Shown here piece by piece: positions 1 to 4,906 of a DNA stretch of 7,944 bases. The position numbers and the translations under genes were made by a program. The first letter of the stretch is position 1; the number at the start of each line of letters is the position of its first letter. Source of the DNA: Methanocorpusculum sp. (lineage in GTDB: Archaea > Halobacteriota > Methanomicrobia > Methanomicrobiales > Methanocorpusculaceae); the NCBI GenBank assembly GCA_017555685.1, contig JAFZFW010000111.1, forward strand, positions 1-7,944. Reading direction: 5' to 3'. Under the pieces are notes generated by a model, which made no database searches, was not told the origin of the DNA, and saw nothing but the letters and a program-made list of their open reading frames with translations.

Positions 1-35
1 AGCCTTTGACTCGGGTTCAAATCCCGACAGGTGCG
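1..35 (+). tRNA. 3' end of a tRNA, amino acid undetermined (cut by window start)
   Basis: A 5-bp T-stem (11-15 with 23-27) encloses the canonical seven-base loop TTCAAAT. It is followed by seven acceptor-strand bases (CAGGTGC, 28-34) and discriminator G35. The expected 5' acceptor strand would be GCACCTG, which lies outside the window. No CCA follows the discriminator, so CCA would be added after transcription. The anticodon is not visible and the amino acid cannot be assigned. The tail of the anticodon stem and a short variable loop probably occupy 1-10. Confidence 0.85.
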
Positions 36-59
36 TTCTCATTTTCCACCCGCTTCTAA

Positions 60-70
60 AACTTCTTTAC
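60..70 (+). promoter_or_regulatory. weak TATA-like element for the ferredoxin-GGR unit
   Basis: An A-rich stretch followed by TTCTTTAC (63-70) lies about 25-30 nt before the ferredoxin ATG at 94. No Shine-Dalgarno sequence precedes that ATG, so the spacing would fit a leaderless transcript starting at or near the start codon. The match to the archaeal consensus (AAAnnTTTATATA) is poor, so this is tentative. Confidence 0.3.
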
Positions 71-93
71 TGCCAAAAACCCATACTATTCCA

Positions 94-267
94 ATGATTA
101 CCATTCGCCGTAACGTGTGCGGCTACTGCGGAGCGTGTGTATCCGTCTGTCCGCGGGGAGCTCTCGAACTCATCGATGCCTACCTCTCAGTAGACACTGC
201 CCTCTGCAAACCAAAATGCAAAATCTGCAGCACCGTCTGCCCGCTTGGTGCGATTCTCTGGAGTTAG
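94..267 (+). CDS. small 2[4Fe-4S] ferredoxin, probable electron donor to geranylgeranyl reductase
   Basis: This 57-residue protein has two tetranuclear iron-sulfur signatures: a canonical CxxCxxCxxxCP near the N-terminus ([12 protein letters not shown]) and a variant CxxxCxxCxxxCP near the C-terminus ([13 protein letters not shown]). With almost nothing else in the chain it is a minimal bacterial-type ferredoxin. The ATG at 94 is chosen because it begins a compact ferredoxin fold. An in-frame GTG at 31 would add 21 non-conserved residues and overlap the tRNA. No Shine-Dalgarno sequence is seen. The stop lies 2 nt before the geranylgeranyl reductase start, so the two are surely one operon. From published work on Methanosarcina acetivorans (recalled), a ferredoxin encoded beside the reductase is needed for full saturation of archaeal lipids. 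That role is inferred here from the same arrangement. Confidence 0.9.
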   Translation: MITIRRNVCGYCGACVSVCPRGALELIDAYLSVDTALCKPKCKICSTVCPLGAILWS

Positions 268-269
268 GA

Positions 270-1466
270 ATGAAGGACAGCTATGATGTCTTAGTCGTCG
301 GTGGCGGGCCGGGAGGAGCAGTCGCGGCAAAAACCGCAGCAGAAGCCGGCCTTTCCGTCCTGCTTGTGGAAAAACGTCCGGCAATCGGCGTCCCCGTCCG
401 CTGTGCGGAAGGCATCGGTAAAGAAGGACTTGCAGAATTCATCGAGGCCGACCCGCGCTTCATCTCCGCAGAGATTGACAACGCCGTCTTAATCGGACCA
501 GACGGCACACAGTTCACCCTTTCAAGCAGCGTCTCCGGAGGCAAAGTAGGGTACACACTCGACCGCAAAGTCTTCGACCGCGAACTCGTCTGGCGTGCGG
601 CAGAGGCCGGAGCCGAAATCCAGGTTCATGCCCGTGCCGCAGCCCCGATTCTGGAAGAGGGAAAAGTAGCAGGCGCTGTCATCGAACAGCACGGAAAAAC
701 CTACCTGGTCCGGGCAAAAGTTGTCATCGCTGCAGACGGCGTGGAGTCCAAATTCGCCAAATGGGCAGGAATCAACACCACCGTCCCGCTTTCTGAAATC
801 GAAACCTGCGCACAGTACATCGTAAACAACATCGACATCGACGAAAAGGCCAACCAGTTCTACTTCTCCTTTGAAGATGCTCCGGGAGGATACATCTGGG
901 TCTTCCCCAAAGGAAAGCGCTGTGCAAACATCGGCATCGGCATCCAGGGAACCAAATCCGGCGAAGGACACCGTGCCCGCGACTACCTCGACCGGTTCAT
1001 CGAAAAGAACTACCCGGAGGGAACCATTACCGAACTTGTAGTAGGCGGAGTCTCTGTCTGCCGTCCGCTTGCAGAAACTGCCGCTGACGGACTCCTGGTC
1101 GTCGGAGACGCAGCACGCTTATCCGATCCGATTACCGGCGGCGGCATCTATAATGCAATGTTTACCGGAAGACTTGCCGCGGAAACTGCCGTCACCGCAA
1201 TCAGAAACGGTGACACCTCCAAAAAATCCCTCATGGCATATGACAAAGCATGGCGGGAAAGCTACATGGGAAAAGCTCTCGTCCGCAACTATGCCGTAAA
1301 AGAAGTCTTCCTGCGCATGAATGACGAAAAACTCAACTCCATCATCCACTCCATGCAGAACCTCGAGATGGAAGAGATTAATGTCAAAAACCTCGTGCTT
1401 GCAATCTTCAAAGAAAACCCGTGGCTGGTAAAGGAACTGCCGACGTTCCTTAAGTCACTGGCATAA
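270..1466 (+). CDS. digeranylgeranylglycerophospholipid reductase (geranylgeranyl reductase, FAD-dependent)
   Basis: This 398-residue flavoprotein saturates the geranylgeranyl chains of archaeal ether lipids, turning unsaturated archaetidic lipid into archaeol forms at the membrane. It opens with a Rossmann FAD motif (GGGPGG, residues 11-16) ending in acidic E34. A PVRCAEG motif with Cys45 follows, the position of the redox-important cysteine in this family. The substrate-pocket motif YIWVFPKG sits at 208-215, and the second FAD motif GDAA is at 279-282, followed by [11 protein letters not shown]. Length matches the family (about 390-400). The ATG at 270 is chosen over an upstream in-frame ATG at 117 because GGAG lies at 260-263, six bases before it, and because the longer form would cover the ferredoxin gene. 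It is co-transcribed with that ferredoxin. An oligo-T run follows the stop directly. Confidence 0.93.
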   Translation: MKDSYDVLVVGGGPGGAVAAKTAAEAGLSVLLVEKRPAIGVPVRCAEGIGKEGLAEFIEADPRFISAEIDNAVLIGPDGTQFTLSSSVSGGKVGYTLDRKVFDRELVWRAAEAGAEIQVHARAAAPILEEGKVAGAVIEQHGKTYLVRAKVVIAADGVESKFAKWAGINTTVPLSEIETCAQYIVNNIDIDEKANQFYFSFEDAPGGYIWVFPKGKRCANIGIGIQGTKSGEGHRARDYLDRFIEKNYPEGTITELVVGGVSVCRPLAETAADGLLVVGDAARLSDPITGGGIYNAMFTGRLAAETAVTAIRNGDTSKKSLMAYDKAWRESYMGKALVRNYAVKEVFLRMNDEKLNSIIHSMQNLEMEEINVKNLVLAIFKENPWLVKELPTFLKSLA

Positions 1467-1468
1467 TC

Positions 1469-1478
1469 TTTTTTTTTT
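1469..1478 (+). terminator. oligo-T terminator after geranylgeranyl reductase
   Basis: A run of ten T residues begins 3 nt after the TAA of the reductase. Archaeal RNA polymerase terminates intrinsically at such T-runs without needing a hairpin. Confidence 0.8.
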
Positions 1479-1482
1479 CGAA

Positions 1483-1498
1483 TACTGCACCTGCAGTA
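1483..1498. repeat. 16-bp palindrome between two convergent terminators
   Basis: TACTGCA (1483-1489) and TGCAGTA (1492-1498) are perfect reverse complements separated by CC. The element sits between the T10 run of the plus-strand gene and the T11 run of the minus-strand gene. As RNA it could form a 6-bp hairpin with a four-base loop in either transcript. It probably belongs to a shared bidirectional termination zone. Confidence 0.65.
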
Positions 1499-1514
1499 CC
1501 TCTGAAACAGCAGT

Positions 1515-1525
1515 AAAAAAAAAAA
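1515..1525 (-). terminator. oligo-T terminator after the ArvC-type gene
   Basis: Eleven A residues on the plus strand read as T11 on the minus strand, immediately after the stop codon of the zinc-ribbon gene. This is a typical archaeal oligo-T terminator for the three-gene GTPase operon. Confidence 0.8.
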
Positions 1526-1526
1526 G

Positions 1527-1919
1527 TTAGCGTTTCTTTGCAGAAGAACGCTTTTTCGGCTTCGACATGGAATTTAAATCCAGCATATATTTGCCGTCGT
1601 TGCCCATTCCGATGATAATGTCCTGCGTATCCGCAAGCCGCTCGAGATTCAGTTCGTAACTGCCCTTGCCGACAATTCTCACGCTTTCCACACGCCCGAG
1701 AATGTCTGTCGGGCGTGATGCAGGCTTCTGGACCTCCAAGACCTCCTGCTTCGTCTCTTCGGCAATCTTCTCGATTGACTTCTCCGCTAAGACATCCTCA
1801 TTTCTTACGCGGTCACTGACGTAGAGGAACTTCTTTCCCCCGCAGGAGGGGCATCCGCGGAGAATCTCCACTGAACCGTCACGGAACTCGCGTCCGCATT
1901 TTGTACACTTATGCGGCAT
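1527..1919 (-). CDS. arvC: zinc-ribbon protein of the OapC/ArvC (DUF2072) family
   Basis: The 130-residue product has an N-terminal zinc ribbon (Cys5-x2-Cys8 and Cys23-x2-Cys26). A charged, probably helical linker spans about 38-65. A small conserved domain at about 72-115 contains the stretch SYELNLERL. The C-terminal tail is strongly basic (KPKKRSSAKKR). The family is conserved in Euryarchaeota downstream of an Era-like GTPase and a DUF2073 protein, as seen here. The trio has been named Arv for its role in archaeal vesicle formation (recalled, not checked). The zinc ribbon and basic tail suggest binding to nucleic acid or acidic lipid, which is inference. It starts 6 nt after the stop of the ArvB-type gene, with no good Shine-Dalgarno, so translation may depend on coupling. 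It is last in the operon. Confidence 0.82.
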   Translation of the reverse strand: MPHKCTKCGREFRDGSVEILRGCPSCGGKKFLYVSDRVRNEDVLAEKSIEKIAEETKQEVLEVQKPASRPTDILGRVESVRIVGKGSYELNLERLADTQDIIIGMGNDGKYMLDLNSMSKPKKRSSAKKR

Positions 1920-1925
1920 ATTTTC

Positions 1926-2294
1926 TTACTGTGCAGCAGATGCCCAGGCAATAAGTCTGTCCTTTTCGCGGGACAGCATCTTTAACTGATCAACCGGACC
2001 GATAACCATCATACGGGAAGCATCACTCTTCTTGAAGAGCTTGCCGAAGAGACCTTTGTCCCCTCCGCCGAAGGATGGATAGGTTTCAATCTCAATACCG
2101 GAGAATCCTCCCGGGGCAATCTCCATCATCGTTGCTTCCAGGAGCTTACCCTGCTCTTCCGGAGTCAGACCGCGTTCTAAGACAACAACACAGCCCTGGT
2201 GGACATCGTCTAAGATAAGGCGGATCTTCTCATAGGAGGTCATCTTCGACAGGCGGTCTGCCGAAAGCATATCAAGCTGAACACCCTGAATCAT
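1926..2294 (-). CDS. arvB: DUF2073 protein of the OapB/ArvB family
   Basis: The 122-residue soluble protein shows the family hallmark GIEIETYP (about 66-73) and an IGP motif near residue 98. There is no transmembrane segment or signal peptide. A glycine-rich stretch followed by the basic, aromatic motif GLFGKLFKK (81-89) stands out and resembles the N-terminal helix of the neighbouring GTPase. The start ATG overlaps the stop of the GTPase gene by 4 nt (ATGA, 2291-2294). A clear Shine-Dalgarno (GAGGT, minus strand, 2301-2305) lies six bases upstream, so the two are translationally coupled. Biochemical function is unknown. Context makes it a partner or regulator of the GTPase in vesicle formation (inference from the recalled ArvABC work). 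Confidence 0.85.
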   Translation of the reverse strand: MIQGVQLDMLSADRLSKMTSYEKIRLILDDVHQGCVVVLERGLTPEEQGKLLEATMMEIAPGGFSGIEIETYPSFGGGDKGLFGKLFKKSDASRMMVIGPVDQLKMLSREKDRLIAWASAAQ

Positions 2295-2920
2295 TTGAAT
2301 ACCTCTGCAATCTTGGAGTAGAGTGCTTCCATGTTGTTACCCTCAAGACCGGAAATCTCAACAACCGGGTGCTGCGGGAATGCACTTTTGATTCTCTGCG
2401 GTGCTGCATCCGGAAGATCAATCTTGTTTGCAACAATAACGACCGGAAGCTTTCTTGCTTCAATGATACCGATCATCATGATGTTGACATGCATGAACGG
2501 ATCCTGAGTGGAGTCAAGAACATAAATGACGCCGTCGATGTCTTCACGGAGCCAGTGCATTGCTTCTGCAACACCTTCGGTTGCTTCACGTGCACGGGCA
2601 ACTGCCTCATCCTGATCCATACCGTACTCTAAGAACTCGTGGTAGTCGATTTTAGTGGTAACTCCCGGAGTGTCAACGATATCAATCATTAACTTCGAGC
2701 CGGAGCCTGCATTAATCTCAACACCTTCTTTTCTGCGGGCACGGCGGGTCTCGTGCGGAATCTCACTTGCCGGACCCAGAGCTTCGCCGGTCACATCACG
2801 GACGATTCTGTTTGCAAGCGTAGTTTTACCTGCGTTTGGCGGGCCGTAGATACCAACACGCGACCGCTTTTTACCAAACAGCTTATTAAAAAATCCCTTG
2901 ATACGTAAAAATGCTGCCAT
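2291..2920 (-). CDS. arvA: small Era/Ras-like GTPase of the ArvA type, proposed driver of vesicle formation
   Basis: The 209-residue GTPase has all five G motifs: G1 GPPNAGKT (26-33), a G2 threonine near 58 in a very basic stretch (RRARRKEG), G3 DTPG (83-86), G4 NKID (165-168) and G5 SGL (190-192, usually SAL). Between G3 and G4 is an acidic helical stretch (about 92-127). Residues 2-18 form an amphipathic helix: F4, I7, F10, F11, L14 and F15 on one face; R6, K8, N12, K13 and K17 on the other. There is no C-terminal lipidation signal. The ATG at 2920 is chosen because AAGGTG lies four bases upstream and a TATA box is correctly placed before it. An upstream in-frame ATG at 2995 would put that TATA box inside the gene. 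It heads an operon with the ArvB and ArvC genes. As I recall, the Haloferax homologue is required for extracellular vesicle production; membrane action here is inference. Confidence 0.85.
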   Translation of the reverse strand: MAAFLRIKGFFNKLFGKKRSRVGIYGPPNAGKTTLANRIVRDVTGEALGPASEIPHETRRARRKEGVEINAGSGSKLMIDIVDTPGVTTKIDYHEFLEYGMDQDEAVARAREATEGVAEAMHWLREDIDGVIYVLDSTQDPFMHVNIMMIGIIEARKLPVVIVANKIDLPDAAPQRIKSAFPQHPVVEISGLEGNNMEALYSKIAEVFK

Positions 2921-2962
2921 ACTACACCTTAATTGGATTATGTAATATCTGGGTCTTAATAC

Positions 2963-2972
2963 CATATAAATA
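2963..2972 (-). promoter_or_regulatory. TATA box of the arvABC operon
   Basis: The minus strand reads TATTTATATG, close to the archaeal TATA consensus, 43-52 nt upstream of the GTPase ATG. Initiation about 25 nt downstream would fall near 2940 and give a leader of roughly 20 nt containing the AAGGTG ribosome-binding site (2925-2930). Confidence 0.65.
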
Positions 2973-2979
2973 TCGTCAT

Positions 2980-2991
2980 ATGTCCGGACAT
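2980..2991. promoter_or_regulatory. 12-bp perfect palindrome, candidate operator
   Basis: ATGTCCGGACAT is its own reverse complement. It sits 7 bp upstream of the arvA TATA box, where the transcription factor B recognition element or an activator site would lie, and about 25 bp from the divergent CBS-gene TATA box. A related TGTCCGG core recurs in the stem at 3992-4037. This is a good candidate for binding a dimeric helix-turn-helix regulator. Confidence 0.5.
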
Positions 2992-3010
2992 TCACACTGT
3001 ATAGAATGAT

Positions 3011-3023
3011 AAATCTTTTATAC
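3011..3023 (+). promoter_or_regulatory. BRE/TATA promoter of the first CBS-domain gene
   Basis: AAATCTTTTATAC closely follows the archaeal pattern AAAnnTTTATA. Initiation is expected about 24-28 nt downstream of the box centre, near 3043-3047. That leaves a leader of about 70 nt before the ATG at 3117, long for an archaeal mRNA. Confidence 0.6.
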
Positions 3024-3116
3024 TCTGACAGAGCATTATCACATATCCACCGGTGGGTGAAAGCCCTCCGGTCAGAGTAACAAGAAGAGAAAATTTAGGA
3101 TAAACACTGATACCAT
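3021..3116 (+). promoter_or_regulatory. structured 5' region of the CBS gene (candidate cis-regulatory RNA or operator)
   Basis: Several dyads are stacked here. TACTCTGAC (3021-3029) is a perfect complement of GTCAGAGTA (3071-3079). CCACCGGTGG (3047-3056) is a perfect palindrome. ACCGG (3049-3053) and CCGGT (3068-3072) flank GGGT-GAAA-GCCC (3055-3066), a stem capped by a GNRA tetraloop, with one U-U mismatch. TATCC (3044-3048) is complementary to GGATA (3098-3102), which includes the only Shine-Dalgarno-like bases (AGGA, 3097-3100). If transcription starts near 3045, the tetraloop hairpin and the TATCC/GGATA pair would be in the RNA, while the 9-bp repeat would act only as DNA. It matches no riboswitch class I can recall with certainty. 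Confidence 0.45.
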
Positions 3117-3983
3117 ATGACAACGACAGCCCAGTTAAAAGGAAAGAAGAACTGCGTTTTAGATATCGCCACAACCGACGTTGTATCGGTACCACCGACA
3201 ATGACTATCATCGAAGGTCTTTCGAAGATGAGCTCTCACAACTTCCGCCGTCTTCCGCTGACTGATGCGGGTACCAAAAAACTTCTCGGTATTGTGACCG
3301 TAACTGACGTAATCGACCTTATGGGAGGCGGAAACCGCTTTAACCTCGTTGCAAACAAACACAAAGGAAACCTGCTTTCCGTGTTCAATGATGAAATCAG
3401 AACGATTGCCACCGAAACCGTGGACGGGCTTTCCCCGTCTGCATCGATTCGGGATGCCGCAGAAAAACTGATTGCAACCGGACACGGCAGTTTCCCTATC
3501 GTAAACGATGACCATACCTTAGCCGGTATCGTCACCGAGTATGATATTATGAAAGTCCTTGCCTCGGAGAAATCCGACAAGATGGTCTGTGACGTGATGA
3601 CGAAGAACCCGCAGGTGGTAACCCCTGATGTCCCCCTCTGCAAAGTCACCCGTCTGATGGTCACGCACGGCTTTAGAAGACTTCCGGTTGTCAAAGACAA
3701 CCTCTTAATCGGCATTGTGACTGCCACCGACATCATGAAGTATCTCGGCGGCGGCAAAGTGTTTGCCGACATGGAGCAGGGCAAGGCTGACGAGATTCTG
3801 ATGATTCCTGTCAGAGAAATCATGACTGCTGCAGACATCAAGACGGTTACCTCAACCACTACGCTTATGGATGCAGCAAAGATGATGATTGAGTATGGAA
3901 TCGGTGCGTTCCCGGTCTTAGACGGGGATGAACTCAATGGTATTGTAACCGAGTTCGATTTGGTCAAAGCATTGGCCGAGTAA
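3117..3983 (+). CDS. four-CBS-domain protein, probable adenine-nucleotide sensor
   Basis: The 288-residue soluble protein consists of four CBS motifs, about 14-70, 95-150, 157-212 and 231-287, with no effector domain. Each ends in a nucleotide-ribose-contacting TxxD: T61-D64, T140-D143, T202-D205 and T278-D281, so all four sites could bind AMP, ATP or S-adenosylmethionine. Motifs 1 and 3 both continue into a glycine triplet followed by a phenylalanine (GGGNRF and GGGKVF), suggesting duplication of an ancestral CBS pair. Four-CBS proteins such as MJ1225 of Methanocaldococcus bind adenine nucleotides and resemble the AMPK gamma subunit. The ATG at 3117 is the first possible start, since an in-frame TGA lies at 3108-3110. 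The nearest Shine-Dalgarno-like AGGA is 16 nt away, too far for efficient use. A second CBS gene follows. The target that this sensor controls is unknown. Confidence 0.88.
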   Translation: MTTTAQLKGKKNCVLDIATTDVVSVPPTMTIIEGLSKMSSHNFRRLPLTDAGTKKLLGIVTVTDVIDLMGGGNRFNLVANKHKGNLLSVFNDEIRTIATETVDGLSPSASIRDAAEKLIATGHGSFPIVNDDHTLAGIVTEYDIMKVLASEKSDKMVCDVMTKNPQVVTPDVPLCKVTRLMVTHGFRRLPVVKDNLLIGIVTATDIMKYLGGGKVFADMEQGKADEILMIPVREIMTAADIKTVTSTTTLMDAAKMMIEYGIGAFPVLDGDELNGIVTEFDLVKALAE

Positions 3984-3991
3984 TACAGACT

Positions 3992-4037
3992 GCACCGGAC
4001 AACATCCGAAATCTTCTGCGGATGATTTGTCCGGTGC
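3992..4037 (+). repeat. long intercistronic stem-loop between the two CBS genes
   Basis: GCACCGGACAA (3992-4002) pairs perfectly with TTGTCCGGTGC (4027-4037). Inside it CATCCG (4003-4008) pairs with CGGATG (4019-4024), with a two-base bulge at 4025-4026 and a ten-base loop. The result is a 17-bp hairpin starting 8 nt after the first CBS stop codon. No T-run follows, so it is not an obvious archaeal terminator. An mRNA-stabilising or processing element is more likely. The TGTCCGG core also occurs in the palindrome at 2980-2991. Confidence 0.7.
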
Positions 4038-4109
4038 CATGAAGATCTTTCGCAGGATATGGACTGCGGACGAATGAATCCTGAATACCCAAATTGTGAG
4101 GATGCAAAA

Positions 4110-4883
4110 ATGTCCCAGAAGTTAACCGTAAAAGATGTAATGTCCAAGCCAGTATCGATTGCAAAGTCTGCCCTTATCCCTGAGGCGCTTTCCAAGATGC
4201 TCGAAAACGGTATTGACCCGATTGTGGTAACACACGATCACGTTGTCGTCGGAACTGCAAGCCGCAGAACGATTGCAGAGAAGATGGGCAGCAAGAAGAC
4301 TGGAAATATTCCGGCTTCTCAGATTCGTGTTGCAACGGTCACTCGTGAAGACTTTACATCTGTCTATCCGGATCAGGATGTTGAACTGCTGATTCCGCTT
4401 CTGCAGAAGTACAAGATTGTCGTGGTATGGGATGAGGAACACCGTTTAATCGGTCAGGTGACGAAAGGAGATCTGTTAAAGGTCATTGTTCCTGAAGGAA
4501 ATCTTGCGGATATGATTGAAATCGCTCCGCGTATCGCACCGGAAGACCGTGTTGTCCAGCTCCACCGCAGAATGGTAAACAACGGAGCTACCCGCTTTGT
4601 GGTGATGGAGAACAACGAAGCGGTTGGAATTGTAACTGAAACAGATATCGCCAAGGTTCTGGTGAAGATGAAGAGCGAAATTGACAAGCACTTCGAAAAC
4701 GCTCTCAGAGAAGTGACGGCAGGAGATATTATGACCTCTCCGATTGTGGCTCTCCCGATTGATACTCCGGTAGAAAAGGTGGTAGAGACGATGCTGTCAA
4801 AGAATATCAGTACGATTCCAATCGCAGACGGTTCAAAGATTGTGGGTATGATTACCAGAAAGTCTCTGGTAAACTCCCTCTAA
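4110..4883 (+). CDS. second four-CBS-domain protein, with partly degenerate binding sites
   Basis: The 257-residue protein again holds four CBS motifs and no other domain, at about 8-60, 68-127, 136-186 and 202-257. The TxxD contact is kept in motifs 2 (T118-D121) and 3 (T176-D179). Motif 1 has SRRT (51-54) and motif 4 has TRKS (249-252), both lacking the aspartate. Only the central sites therefore look able to hold an adenine nucleotide in the usual way. Closely similar start options exist at 4059 and 4074, but 4110 has GAGG at 4098-4101, eight bases upstream, and begins directly at a typical CBS N-terminus (KDVMSKPV). It lies 126 nt after the other CBS gene on the same strand, with no clear promoter between, so co-transcription is likely. 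The two proteins may form a complex. The regulated partner is not apparent. Confidence 0.86.
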   Translation: MSQKLTVKDVMSKPVSIAKSALIPEALSKMLENGIDPIVVTHDHVVVGTASRRTIAEKMGSKKTGNIPASQIRVATVTREDFTSVYPDQDVELLIPLLQKYKIVVVWDEEHRLIGQVTKGDLLKVIVPEGNLADMIEIAPRIAPEDRVVQLHRRMVNNGATRFVVMENNEAVGIVTETDIAKVLVKMKSEIDKHFENALREVTAGDIMTSPIVALPIDTPVEKVVETMLSKNISTIPIADGSKIVGMITRKSLVNSL

Positions 4884-4885
4884 CC

Positions 4886-4906
4886 TTTTTCTGTTTTTAC
4901 TCTTTT
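4886..4906 (+). terminator. T-rich terminator after the second CBS gene
   Basis: Three T-runs (4886-4890, 4894-4898, 4903-4906) begin 3 nt after the stop codon and extend into the 3' end of the convergent minus-strand gene. This matches the clustered oligo-T style of archaeal termination. Confidence 0.65.

Noticed and set aside
117..269. 51-residue N-terminal extension of geranylgeranyl reductase
   Set aside because: It reads out of frame through the ferredoxin gene and has no family similarity. GGAG six bases before the ATG at 270 fixes the start.
2921..2995. Longer GTPase with an N-terminal extension starting at 2995
   Set aside because: The extension would include the TATA box at 2963-2972 and has no Shine-Dalgarno. 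The ATG at 2920 has AAGGTG at proper spacing and begins a sensible helix.
3030..3116. Known riboswitch (fluoride, cobalamin, TPP, c-di-GMP-I)
   Set aside because: Short resemblances such as GTGAAAGCC exist, but the conserved cores and helix arrangement of those classes are absent as far as I can recall them.
4011..4046. Pseudoknot between the loop of the 3992-4037 hairpin (ATCTTC) and GAAGAT downstream
   Set aside because: The bases are complementary, but a 3-nt linker cannot span a 17-bp stem, so the fold is sterically implausible within one molecule.
4059..4109. Earlier start at 4059 for the second CBS gene
   Set aside because: AGGA lies only two bases before this ATG, and the added 17 residues do not belong to a CBS fold. 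The ATG at 4110 has a well-spaced GAGG.
3236..4195. 319-codon open frame on the minus strand opposite the CBS genes
   Set aside because: It is serine- and isoleucine-rich with no recognisable domain and lies opposite two clear CBS genes. It is a shadow frame.
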